Position numbers and translations under genes: made by a program | Assembly: GCA_037381915.1 (NCBI GenBank) | Contig: JARRQJ010000039.1 | Coordinates: forward strand, 1 to 33,253 | Origin: JARRQJ01 sp037381915 | GTDB taxonomy: Bacteria > Pseudomonadota > Gammaproteobacteria > DRLM01 | Direction: 5' to 3' | DNA: 33,253 nucleotides | In this document: positions 14,968 through 23,059 of the stretch, one piece after another | How positions within the stretch are numbered: the stretch's first letter is position 1 | Layout of the letters: every line of letters starts with the position of its first letter | The notes under the pieces: model-generated | Databases searched by the model: none | What the model was told of the DNA's origin: nothing | Seen by the model: only the letters and a program-made list of their open reading frames with translations

Positions 14968-15657
14968 TTACGACCGAAACAAACGTGAATATTGGTGTTC
15001 ATGCAGGGCGCTGCCCATGGCCCAGCGCTGCGCCACGAAGCCGATCTGCTCATCACTCATGGCCAGCCCCCGTGCTGCCGCGGCGGGGAGCGAGCCGCTC
15101 AGCCGCGACAGGATCCGCTGGCCCGCGGTCTGTCCCAACGGCACCAGCTTGATCGCCGCCGCCACTTGATTCTCTGCCCATGCCCACAAGTAGCCCTGCG
15201 CCGCCACTTGCAACGGTATCCGCCAACGCACCGCGGCCAGGGAAAACAACACGGCGAAAGCCGTATTGCGATGGTCGATCCATGCTTCCGCCTCGGTCAT
15301 ATCCAGATCACGCAGCAATCGCGCCAGGGCGCCGCCCAGCTGGCGGTCTTCCTCCTGCAGCTCCCGTGATTCGCGGCAGGCACGCAAATAGGCGCTCCAG
15401 TAAAGCAATGCCGATTCGTCATGGGTATGCCAGGCCCGGTAGAGGCGTGCCAGCACCGGCACATCCACCCGGGCCAAGAGCTGCTGCGACAGACCCTGGA
15501 TCCATTCGCCCACCGCTGCCTCATCCTGCAGCCACTTGGTGTGTACCGCGAACTCCATACCCTGCGAGTACGCATAGGCACCCACCGGCAGGGCCGGGCT
15601 CACCAACTGCATCAGGCGCAGCAGGGCCGAAGCGTCATTCCGGCGCTCATCAATCAT
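14968..15657 (-). CDS. ureF: Urease accessory protein UreF
   Basis: 229 aa from ATG 15657, where the product begins MIDERRNDASALLRLMQLVSP. The family landmark SPALPVGAYAYSQGME follows, then a helical body with WLQDEAAVGEWIQ and ARLYRAWHTHDESALL. UreF bridges UreD and UreG in the activation complex and gates UreG GTP hydrolysis. The start overlaps the 3' end of ureE by 8 bp, showing translational coupling; ureG starts 53 bp after it. Confidence 0.96.
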   Translation of the reverse strand: MIDERRNDASALLRLMQLVSPALPVGAYAYSQGMEFAVHTKWLQDEAAVGEWIQGLSQQLLARVDVPVLARLYRAWHTHDESALLYWSAYLRACRESRELQEEDRQLGGALARLLRDLDMTEAEAWIDHRNTAFAVLFSLAAVRWRIPLQVAAQGYLWAWAENQVAAAIKLVPLGQTAGQRILSRLSGSLPAAAARGLAMSDEQIGFVAQRWAMGSALHEHQYSRLFRS

Positions 15658-16078
15658 GGCTGTGGTAGGCCCCGCTCTCGGGCTCGAACGCCACCCGATC
15701 GGCCCGTACCTGCAACCCCATCTCTTCGAGCATATGATCCAGCACGTGGTCGCGCAGATAGCGCAACCACCCGGCGCCGACCTGCACCGGGACATGGCGA
15801 TTCCCCAGGTGATAGGCGGCCCGCGCCAGTTGCAGCGGATCGGAGCAAAAGGCGCTCGACACCTCTTCCGTCGCGGCCTTGACGCCGATCACTTCGCCAT
15901 TCTCGGCGTGGAGGCAATCGCCGCCGCGCAACACCGTACCGCGCGGCAACCGTAAGGCCGCTTCGCGCCCGTCATCGAGACAGAGCCGCTGCCGGGTACG
16001 TTGGCGCCGTTCGAAGCTCAAGGTCAGGGTCGTTGTATAGGTCTGGAAGCCCGTAGCCCGTTCGGTGATTTGCAGCAT
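15650..16078 (-). CDS. ureE: Urease nickel metallochaperone UreE
   Basis: 142 aa from ATG 16078 (MLQITERATG). The N-terminal domain shows TTLTLSFERRQRTRQRLCLDDGREAAL, and the C-terminal metal-binding domain shows AAYHLGNRHVPVQV with the conserved nickel-site His of the G-N-R-H motif. Only a short HSHD end is present, not the long His-rich tail of Klebsiella UreE, so it should bind few nickel ions. It lies 65 bp after ureC and overlaps ureF. Confidence 0.96.
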   Translation of the reverse strand: MLQITERATGFQTYTTTLTLSFERRQRTRQRLCLDDGREAALRLPRGTVLRGGDCLHAENGEVIGVKAATEEVSSAFCSDPLQLARAAYHLGNRHVPVQVGAGWLRYLRDHVLDHMLEEMGLQVRADRVAFEPESGAYHSHD

Positions 16079-16143
16079 TCGGAGTCTCGCCTGTCGATTT
16101 AACTCGGACCTAGGCTTGTACACATCATTCGGACCTCCCGACC

Positions 16144-17847
16144 TCAAAATAAAAAATAGCGCTGCGCCAAGGGCAACTCGGCGGCCGGCTCGCATTGCAG
16201 CAGCACACCGTCGGCGCGCACCGCGTAGGTCTGCGGGTCCACTTCCATATGCGGCTGATAGGCATTGTGGATCAGATTCGCCTTGCGCACCCCGCGGGTA
16301 TCCCGTACCGCCACCAGACGCTTGTGCAAACCAAACGCTGCACCGATGTCCGCCCCCAGGGCTGCCTGCGAGACGAAGCTCACGCTGGTATTAGGCAGCG
16401 CCGCACCATAGGCGGCGAACATATAACGATAGTGCACCGGCTGCGGGGTGGGGATGGAGGCGTTGGCGTCGCCCATAGGGGTGGCGACGATCATGCCGCC
16501 CTTGATGATCATGGCCGGTTTGGCACCAAAGAATGCCGGTTTCCACAGCACGATGTCCGCCAGCTTGCCCACCTCCAGGGAACCGACTTCGTGGGCGATG
16601 CCATGAGTAATAGCGGGATTGATGGTGTACTTGGCCACATAGCGCTTGGCGCGGAAATTGTCCTGCTCACTGGAATCCTCGGGCAAGGCGCCGCGCTGCA
16701 GCTTCATCTTGTGGCCGGTCTGCCAGGTGCGGCTGATTACCTCGCCCACCCGGCCCATGGCCTGGGAATCCGAGGCGATCATGCTGAAGGCGCCCAGGTC
16801 GTGGAGTATGTCCTCGGCGGCAATGGTCTCGCGGCGGATGCGCGACTCGGCGAAGGCCACGTCCTCGGGAATACCGGCATCGAGGTGATGGCACACCATC
16901 AGCATATCCAGATGTTCGTCGACGGTATTTACCGTGTAGGGCCGCGTCGGGTTGGTGCTGGACGGCAGCACGTTGGCCTCGCCGCAGGCCTTGATGATGT
17001 CCGGGGCGTGACCACCGCCGGCGCCCTCGGTGTGATAGGTATGAATGGCGCGACCCTTGAACGCCGCCAGGGTATCCTCGACGAAACCGGATTCGTTCAA
17101 GGTGTCGGTGTGGATGGCCACCTGCACGTCGTATTGCTCGGCGACAGTGAGGCAGTTATCGACGGCAGCCGGCGTGGTGCCCCAATCCTCATGGAGCTTG
17201 AGACCCATGGCGCCCGCCTCCACCTGCTCCGCCAGCGCCTCGGGTTGGCTGGCGTTGCCCTTGCCAAGAAAACCGAGATTCATGGGCAGGCCTTCCGCGG
17301 CCTGCAGCATGCGCTGTATATACCAGGGACCCGGCGTGCAGGTAGTGGCGTTGGTCCCCGCCGCCGGGCCGGTGCCGCCGCCGAGCATGGTGGTAATACC
17401 CGACATCAGCGCCTCTTCCACCTGTTGCGGGCAGATGAAATGGATATGGGCGTCGATGCCGCCGGCGGTGGCGATCAGCCCTTCACCGGCGATCACTTCG
17501 GTGCCAGGACCGATGACGATGCTCGCCGCCGGTTGCACGTCCGGGTTGCCGGCCTTGCCGATGGCGGCGATGCGCCCGTCCTTGATGCCGATGTCTGCCT
17601 TGACGATGCCCCAGTGATCGAGGATCAGGGCATTGGTGATCACCGTATCCACTACCTCCTTGGAAGTGCGCTGGCTCTGACCCATGCCGTCGCGGATCAC
17701 CTTGCCGCCACCGAATTTCACCTCTTCGCCGTAGACCGTGTAATCCTTTTCCACCTGGATCCACAAGGCGGTATCGCCCAGGCGCACCCGGTCGCCGACC
17801 GTGGGGCCGTACATCTCCGCGTAGGCGTGGCGTCCGATCTTAGTCAT
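16144..17847 (-). CDS. ureC: Urease subunit alpha (catalytic)
   Basis: 567 aa, normal length. It hydrolyses urea to ammonia and carbamate at a di-nickel centre. The nickel ligands can be seen: the H-x-H of GGIDAHIHFICPQQ, the carbamylated Lys in MGLKLHEDWGTTP, His in VAIHTDTLNESGF and THTEGAGGGHAPD-like HTYHTEGAGGGHAPD, and Asp in SMIASDSQAMGR. The mobile-flap Cys-His region reads LMVCHHLDAGIPEDVAFAES. The ATG overlaps the ureB stop (ATGA). In this operon its substrate could come from the upstream guanidine hydrolase as well as from the environment. Confidence 0.98.
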   Translation of the reverse strand: MTKIGRHAYAEMYGPTVGDRVRLGDTALWIQVEKDYTVYGEEVKFGGGKVIRDGMGQSQRTSKEVVDTVITNALILDHWGIVKADIGIKDGRIAAIGKAGNPDVQPAASIVIGPGTEVIAGEGLIATAGGIDAHIHFICPQQVEEALMSGITTMLGGGTGPAAGTNATTCTPGPWYIQRMLQAAEGLPMNLGFLGKGNASQPEALAEQVEAGAMGLKLHEDWGTTPAAVDNCLTVAEQYDVQVAIHTDTLNESGFVEDTLAAFKGRAIHTYHTEGAGGGHAPDIIKACGEANVLPSSTNPTRPYTVNTVDEHLDMLMVCHHLDAGIPEDVAFAESRIRRETIAAEDILHDLGAFSMIASDSQAMGRVGEVISRTWQTGHKMKLQRGALPEDSSEQDNFRAKRYVAKYTINPAITHGIAHEVGSLEVGKLADIVLWKPAFFGAKPAMIIKGGMIVATPMGDANASIPTPQPVHYRYMFAAYGAALPNTSVSFVSQAALGADIGAAFGLHKRLVAVRDTRGVRKANLIHNAYQPHMEVDPQTYAVRADGVLLQCEPAAELPLAQRYFLF

Positions 17848-18161
17848 TTAGCGTTCTCCAATGCACCCATCACCTTGCCCTGAAAACCGAATACCCGCCG
17901 CTCGCCCACGTAGCCCACCAGTTCCACCTCGCGGCGCTGGCCCGGCTCGAAACGCACTGCCGTACCCGCCGCGATATTGAGCCGCTTACCCCAGGTCGGC
18001 TGGCGATCGAATTCCAGCGCGTTATTGGTTTCATAAAAATGATAGTGCGAACCCACCTGAATCGGCCGATCACCGGTATTGGTCACGACGATACGCAAAG
18101 TGGGCCGTCCCAGGTTCAGTTCGATATCATCGCCCACAGTCGCAATCTCACCTGGAATCAT
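17844..18161 (-). CDS. ureB: Urease subunit beta
   Basis: 105 aa from ATG 18161 with AAGGAG at the right distance; the open frame extends 13 codons further upstream but homologues begin MIPGEI. Family signatures are ELNLGRPTLRIVVTNTGDRPIQVGSHYHF and ALEFDRQPTWGKRLNIAAGTAVRFEPGQ. It is a structural subunit of the alpha-beta-gamma urease trimer. The stop overlaps the ureC start; a 92-bp gap separates it from ureA. Confidence 0.97.
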   Translation of the reverse strand: MIPGEIATVGDDIELNLGRPTLRIVVTNTGDRPIQVGSHYHFYETNNALEFDRQPTWGKRLNIAAGTAVRFEPGQRREVELVGYVGERRVFGFQGKVMGALENAK

Positions 18162-18253
18162 GATGCTCTCCTTCTTATTAAGCGGCTCATGCAAAGACAC
18201 AGTATCGCCAGTAATAAAGTCGTCATCGCCGTTGCACCTTTACGTGAGCCATA

Positions 18254-18556
18254 TCAGACAATCGGGTTATGCACCGTCACCAACTTGGTACCGTCGGGGA
18301 AAGTGGCTTCCACCTGTACTTCCGGAATCATCTCGGCTATGCCCTCCATCACCTCTTCCCGTTTCAAGAGATTCGTGCCCTCGCTCATCAATTCCGCGAC
18401 ACTCTTGCCTTCCCGTGCACCTTCGAGAATGGCGGCGGAGATATAGGCCACCGCCTCGGGATAGTTCAGCTTAATCCCCCTGTTCTTGCGCCGCTCGGCG
18501 AGCAAGGCCGCGGTGAACAGCAGCAGCTTGTCTTTTTCGCGGGGTGTCAGTTCCAT
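18254..18556 (-). CDS. ureA: Urease subunit gamma
   Basis: 100 aa, full length. MELTPREKDKLLLFTAALLAER, LNYPEAVAYISAAILEGAREG, and VEATFPDGTKLVTVHNPI are all classic gamma-subunit blocks. It assembles with UreB and UreC into the apo-enzyme. GGAGAAACC precedes the ATG. It lies 30 bp after ureD and is encoded separately from beta, as in most Proteobacteria. Confidence 0.98.
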   Translation of the reverse strand: MELTPREKDKLLLFTAALLAERRKNRGIKLNYPEAVAYISAAILEGAREGKSVAELMSEGTNLLKREEVMEGIAEMIPEVQVEATFPDGTKLVTVHNPIV

Positions 18557-18586
18557 GGTTTCTCCTCTGCGGTAAACCTGCGACGA

Positions 18587-19444
18587 TCACGTCGCCCAAA
18601 TGCGCGGTGCGCAGGCCGGGCGCTGTAATGCCAACGGCCGCAAAATTTCCCAGGTGCACGCGAAACAGCGGCGCGCCTCCTCGCTGTGCGGACCGAGGTA
18701 GCGGCACATCAACACCTCGGCGAGCTGAGTGACGCTGAACAATCCTTCCGGCTGCAGCGCCGCCGTCACCGCACTGATTTCATCTATGGATTCCGCGTAG
18801 TCACCGACGCATACCAGGCTGCCGCATACCGGCTGGCCCGCCAACCCCCATGCCGCGTCCAGCGCCATGCCGTCCCGGTCATAGACAGCGCGCTCCATGA
18901 GCAGCGGCGTGCCGTCACGCCGGATCTCCCAGGCCTGGGACACCGTGCCCAAGGCGAAACCTTCCCCGGCGCCGGGCCGCCCCAGGCACAGGATCTCCCA
19001 GCCCGTGAAACGCGCATCGCCCCGCAAGTCCACACGGGTGGCCATGGCCGCGCCGGCACCGTCGAAGACGATGGTCTCCTGGGGCAACCACTCCAGGCTG
19101 GCGCCGGCGGCAACCCGCAGGGTTTGCCGCTGCCGCGCCAGGCGCCCGTCGCTGCGATAGAACTTGCCCGCCGCGGGGGTAGTGAGCAGGGCCGCAGCCG
19201 CGCCGTTCACCTCGACCTCGGTATCCAGTTCATCGCCGCCCACCACCCCGCCCGGCGGGTGCAGCACATACACATGGCAGACCTCTTCACCCTCCGGATA
19301 GAACGGGCGCTGCACCCGCAACGGTCCGAAGTGGCGGCGTTCGTGACAGACGCTGCGTGCGCCGCGCCGCTCGAAACCCAGGCGCAGGCGCGCCTGCCAG
19401 CCGCTGTCTTCCCGCACTTGTGCCTGCGCCGCCGCGCCCGCCAT
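18587..19444 (-). CDS. ureD: Urease accessory protein UreD (UreH)
   Basis: 285 aa. UreD is the scaffold that binds apo-urease and recruits UreF-UreG for nickel insertion. Recognisable blocks are GWQARLRLGFERRGARSV, RRHFGPLRVQRPFYPEG, YVLHPPGGVVGGDEL, LLTTPAAGKFYRS and SLEWLPQETIVFDGA. It starts only 6 bp after the stop of the upstream hydrolase gene, so both must share one message; this is what ties urease to the riboswitch-controlled gene. Confidence 0.96.
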   Translation of the reverse strand: MAGAAAQAQVREDSGWQARLRLGFERRGARSVCHERRHFGPLRVQRPFYPEGEEVCHVYVLHPPGGVVGGDELDTEVEVNGAAAALLTTPAAGKFYRSDGRLARQRQTLRVAAGASLEWLPQETIVFDGAGAAMATRVDLRGDARFTGWEILCLGRPGAGEGFALGTVSQAWEIRRDGTPLLMERAVYDRDGMALDAAWGLAGQPVCGSLVCVGDYAESIDEISAVTAALQPEGLFSVTQLAEVLMCRYLGPHSEEARRCFACTWEILRPLALQRPACAPRIWAT

Positions 19445-19450
19445 ACCGGA

Positions 19451-20641
19451 TTACGCCCCCCAGCCGCGGATCATGTGTCGATGGCTGCCCATCTTGCCGT
19501 GCGCCACCACCGCGCCCAGCACGTCGACGATGGCGCGCATGCCCATCAGTGAAGTAATGTCGGAGATGTCATAGGGCGGCGAGACCTCCACCACCTCCAT
19601 GCCGCAGATGCCTTCCTTGGCCACCTTGCCTAATAGATAAAGAATCTCGCGGGGCAGAAAACCGCCCGGTTCGGGCCAGCCGGTACCGGGCACAAATCCG
19701 GCGTCCACACAGTCGATGTCAAAACTGATGTACACGGCGTCGGCATCCTTCCACGCCGTCTCCAGGGCGATCTCCGCCACCTTGTCCAGACCCAGCTGCT
19801 CCACGTCGTTCATGGTGATGATGGTGGTATTGCGCTTGCGCGCCTCCTTCACCGCCTGACGCGGCACCTGCCAGCCGCCGATGCCCACCTGCACCAGGTT
19901 GCTGGCCGGCACATTGGGCAGATTGGTGGCGTGGAACCAGGGCGTGGTATGCATACGCTCGTCGAGATCCTTTTCCTGGATGTCCGCATGCCGATCGAAA
20001 TGGATGATGCCGATCTTCTTGTCGGTCTGGCTGGCAATGCCGCGCACCGTGGGGAATCCAATGGAATGATCGCCGCCCAGGATCACCGGCATGGCGCCGC
20101 TGGCAAACACGTGGGCGGTGGCCTTGGAGATCTGATCAAAGGTCTTCTCGATATTGGCGGGAATGGTAAACACGTCGCCGCTGTCGCACATGCTCATCTG
20201 CTCGCGAAGGTCCACGCCGATTTCGTAGTTGTAAGGTGTATACAGGGCTGAGATGCGGCGGATGCCTTGAGGCCCGAAGCGGGTGCCGGGACGATAGGTG
20301 GTGCCGCCGTCGAAAGGCACGCCCAGAATTGCGACGTCATACTTGCCCACGTCCTTGACGTCCTCCACGTAGGGCGCCTTCATAAAGGTGTTGATCCCGG
20401 CAAAGTGGGGCAGCTCGCCGCGGGAAAAGGTGGGGATGGATTTGTCCTCGATGCTCTCGGCGCCGGGGAGGCCCAGTTCCAGACCACGCTTCTCCTCCGC
20501 CTCCCAGCCGGCGTGGGGCAGATCCGCCTCCTTGTGCATCATCTTCCAGCCGTGCAGCTGGGTCTTGTCGAAGCTGGGGTGGTGGCGGCGAACCTTGCCG
20601 CCGAGGGCAAAGGCGCCGGGTTTCCTTGGTCTGTAATGCAT
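19451..20641 (-). CDS. gdmH: Ureohydrolase; probable Ni-dependent guanidine hydrolase GdmH (usually annotated agmatinase)
   Basis: 396 aa from ATG 20641, chosen for its GGAGGAG site and because the longer frame would run into the riboswitch. The arginase/agmatinase fold is clear: LGGDHSIG (His192), the metal motif HFDRHADIQ (Asp216, His218, Asp220) and SFDIDCVD (Asp308, Asp310). About 90 residues precede the core, unlike the roughly 300-aa E. coli agmatinase but like cyanobacterial GdmH (Sll1077). From memory, the ERMHTTPWFHATN and NLVQVGIGGWQVPRQ stretches also resemble that group. GdmH converts guanidine to urea and ammonia. A guanidine-I riboswitch in the leader and urease directly downstream strongly favour guanidine over agmatine. 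No HypA/HypB-like nickel loaders are in the window. An agmatinase remains the alternative. Confidence 0.8.
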   Translation of the reverse strand: MHYRPRKPGAFALGGKVRRHHPSFDKTQLHGWKMMHKEADLPHAGWEAEEKRGLELGLPGAESIEDKSIPTFSRGELPHFAGINTFMKAPYVEDVKDVGKYDVAILGVPFDGGTTYRPGTRFGPQGIRRISALYTPYNYEIGVDLREQMSMCDSGDVFTIPANIEKTFDQISKATAHVFASGAMPVILGGDHSIGFPTVRGIASQTDKKIGIIHFDRHADIQEKDLDERMHTTPWFHATNLPNVPASNLVQVGIGGWQVPRQAVKEARKRNTTIITMNDVEQLGLDKVAEIALETAWKDADAVYISFDIDCVDAGFVPGTGWPEPGGFLPREILYLLGKVAKEGICGMEVVEVSPPYDISDITSLMGMRAIVDVLGAVVAHGKMGSHRHMIRGWGA

Positions 20642-20698
20642 ATCGCTCTCCTCCGTTGTCGGTAATGTGCAGAACAAAAAGTGTGAGGAACCGACGCA

Positions 20699-20793
20699 TC
20701 TCCCGGGCTTTTGTCCCGCCGTGTAACCCCGCCGCGGAGGCCGACGACCCTCGGACCGGACGTCCATCGCCATGGACCGGAACCCTAGTCGCC
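20699..20793 (-). ncRNA. Guanidine-I riboswitch (ykkC-yxkD leader)
   Basis: The minus-strand RNA contains the class signature blocks in order: CUAGGGUUCCGGUC (5' strand), GUCCGGUCCGAGGG (central conserved loop), then GUUACACGGCGGGACAAAAG and GCCCGGGAGA (3' domain). These match the guanidine-I consensus almost base for base. The aptamer ends 58 nt before the gdmH ATG. Downstream are a U-run (TTTTTGTTC, 20671-20680) and a possible anti-Shine-Dalgarno. The class normally turns expression on when guanidinium binds. Confidence 0.93.
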
Positions 20794-20848
20794 TACAAGA
20801 CGCTCGAATAGACCCGCGCCCCAAAATCTTCGGACTCAATACCCCAAC

Positions 20849-20864
20849 AGCAAGCCATGTGCCA
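20849..20864 (-). promoter_or_regulatory. Consensus sigma-54 promoter of the gdmH-ure operon
   Basis: The minus strand reads TGGCACATGGCTTGCT, a perfect TGGCAC-N5-TTGC with correct GG/GC spacing. Predicted start is near 20838, placing about 45 nt ahead of the riboswitch. Sigma-54 promoters need an AAA+ activator such as NtrC; a matching site lies upstream at 21074-21090. Confidence 0.8.
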
Positions 20865-21073
20865 GTACGGCCATGCAGCCGCGACGGTACCCTCTGTTGG
20901 ACGAAACGATTGTCAACGATGGAGATGAAACCATCGCCACACCGTTACTTAGGCGCTGGCCTTGTCTTATTTTGGTGCGGTCGGGAGGACCACAGCTCGG
21001 CAAGGAAAATCATCCAAATCCTTGTGTCCCAGTGTGTGCGCACGCCTGTCCATAGTGCGGCGTCAAGGTGCTG

Positions 21074-21090
21074 TGCACTGTTAATGTGCA
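21074..21090. promoter_or_regulatory. NtrC-type enhancer palindrome
   Basis: TGCACTGTTAATGTGCA is a 17-bp inverted repeat in the TGCAC-N7-GTGCA form of enterobacterial NtrC sites at glnA. Its centre is about 218 bp upstream of the -24 element on the minus strand, within enhancer range, and about 80 bp upstream of the divergent M16 peptidase ATG. The rest of the 20865-21162 gap has no gene. Confidence 0.6.
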
Positions 21091-21162
21091 CCACGCCGTC
21101 GGCGCGCTGTTCACGCTTGGGTTAATATAGAGATTCACGAAAGCTTTCCGGTAACGGTACCT

Positions 21163-22401
21163 ATGATAAACAGCACCATCCTCGCCAACGGCGTCCATGT
21201 CGTGACCAAACGCCTGCGGGGACATCACAGTACCGCCCTGGGGCTATGGCTGCTCAACGGTTCGCGCCATGAGACCACAGCGCAAACCGGCTATGCTCAT
21301 TTTCTCGAGCACCTGTTCTTCAAAGGGACCGAGCAATTGGACGGCCCCAGCCTGGGCGTGCGTCTGGAGGCCATGGGCGGACAGGTCAACGCCCATACCG
21401 GCCGAGAACTCACTGCCTTGCACGGCCTGGTGCCGAAAGGCTATGTGCCGGAACTGCTGCAGATCCTCGGCGGCATGTTGTGCCGGCCCCGCTTCGACGA
21501 CCATGACGTCTCCCTGGAACGCCAGGTAATCCTGCAGGAATTGGCGATGGTGGAGGATAATCCCGAGGAAGCCTTGGAAGACCGGGCGATGGGTCTGGCT
21601 TGGCCGGAGCACCCTTTGGGCCAGCCCATCCTCGGTCGCCCCGAGGTCATCGAGCGGGCCACCGCCGCGACCCTGCGCGATTATATGCGCCATCACCTCA
21701 GCGGCGATCGGATCTGGGTGGTGGCCGCCGGCGACGTGGAGCACGAAAGCCTGGTCACGGCCTGCCGGGACCTGGGGCAATTGCCCGCCGGCAAGCTGCC
21801 GCGCCAACCACCACCGCAATTTACCCCCGGTATCCATGCCATTACGTTGCCCGGCGAACAGAGTCAGTTGCTGTGGATCATGCCCATTCCGGCGGCAAAC
21901 GCCGACGATCATTACGCCCGCCTGGTGGCTAACCATGTGCTGGGCGGCGGGGTGTCGTCACGGCTCTTCCAGGAACTGCGGGAACGGCGCGGCCTGGTCT
22001 ACGGCATCCATTCCCGCCTGGAGTTCTACAGCGACGGCGGCACCTGGTCGATTCACACCGCCTGCGACCCGCGCCGCGCAAACGCCTGCCGCGACATCGT
22101 GTCCGCCAGCGTCGAACAGTTACTGCAAGAGGGGATCAATGAGCAGGAACTGGACATCGCCCGCCGCCATCTGGGCGCGGGACTGCTCATCGACGAGGAC
22201 CACCCCGACAGCATCATGGAGCGCCTGGCGCGGGAAGCCGTCTATCTGCGACGCCACCCCGATTTCCCGGAACGCATGGAGCGCCTCAAGGCGGTGACCG
22301 CGGAGACAGCACGCGCGGCACTGGCCACCGCCTGGGCGCAACGCCTGCATGCCTACACGACCGGAGCAGCCCATGACAAGGCGACCTCCTCCCGCCACTA
22401 A
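21163..22401 (+). CDS. M16 family zinc peptidase (processing-peptidase-like)
   Basis: 412 aa. The inverted zinc motif H-F-L-E-H is at residues 46-50 (YAHFLEHLFFKGT), with the third ligand Glu126 in ERQVILQEL, 76 residues later as the family requires. The C-terminal half keeps the Arg-Tyr pair in LFQELRERRGLVYGI, so this is an active-type M16B subunit similar to mitochondrial processing peptidase beta. It probably degrades or processes peptides; no signal peptide is seen, so it is likely cytoplasmic. No partner M16 gene is adjacent. The ribosome site before ATG 21163 is weak. TAATAT near 21123 could be its -10. Confidence 0.92.
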   Translation: MINSTILANGVHVVTKRLRGHHSTALGLWLLNGSRHETTAQTGYAHFLEHLFFKGTEQLDGPSLGVRLEAMGGQVNAHTGRELTALHGLVPKGYVPELLQILGGMLCRPRFDDHDVSLERQVILQELAMVEDNPEEALEDRAMGLAWPEHPLGQPILGRPEVIERATAATLRDYMRHHLSGDRIWVVAAGDVEHESLVTACRDLGQLPAGKLPRQPPPQFTPGIHAITLPGEQSQLLWIMPIPAANADDHYARLVANHVLGGGVSSRLFQELRERRGLVYGIHSRLEFYSDGGTWSIHTACDPRRANACRDIVSASVEQLLQEGINEQELDIARRHLGAGLLIDEDHPDSIMERLAREAVYLRRHPDFPERMERLKAVTAETARAALATAWAQRLHAYTTGAAHDKATSSRH

Positions 22402-22527
22402 GCCAAAGATTCGTCCCTCGCCATTCAAGGTGCGACGTCAGGACGGGGGTGGAGTAAAAGAGCCCGCTTCGCACAGCTAAGTCCCCGCCCAGCTTTAGCT
22501 TCCGGTCGAAAAATCGTCCCTGCCGTA

Positions 22528-22556
22528 TGGACGTGAGGCGGAACAAGCTGTATCCT
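22528..22556 (+). promoter_or_regulatory. Possible promoter of tRNA-Arg
   Basis: TGGACG (22528-22533, 4 of 6 to the -35 consensus), a 17-bp spacer, and TATCCT (22551-22556) stand 24 bp before the tRNA, followed by a GC-rich CAAGCGCCC discriminator. Confidence 0.35.
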
Positions 22557-22579
22557 CAAGCGCCCTCTGGTAATCCCCT

Positions 22580-22656
<77 letters not shown>

Positions 22657-23059
22657 TCAACTCAACTTTTTGTCTTTGCGGATACCAATGACCAAGACAT
22701 AGGATGAGCTTTGGAGCCGCGACCAAATTACTCCCACCACTTATCTCAGGCAATCAGCAGGCCGTTAACCAATAGCCTATTGGATGGGCGATCCAAGCAT
22801 TCCCATCTCAATTTCCCTATCCGCCGTTCGATAAAGTCAAGAAGCAAACAACTCAGCCCGGCAGGCTGCCTTTAATTGGGGAAACTCGAGTCGAGTAGAA
22901 AAATTATTTGCATAGGAAAACAGAATACGACAGCCGGCTCAATTGCACATTGACTTAGTCTGGACTCATGATGATCTCGGTTGGTGCTTATATGAGATTT
23001 AGTGATTGATGAAATATAAGTCCGCTTAATCTCGCTTCTAACAATTATGGGCTGTAATA
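22657..23059. other. Gene-poor stretch with overlapping inverted repeats
   Basis: No ORF is supported. Two mutually exclusive inverted repeats share bases: CCAATAG-C-CTATTGG (22769-22783) and TTGGAT-GGGCG-ATCCAA (22780-22796). Base composition falls toward AT approaching the next gene. Confidence 0.4.

Noticed and set aside
16195..17883. 562-codon plus-strand frame
   Set aside because: Antisense shadow of ureC, whose catalytic residues are complete.
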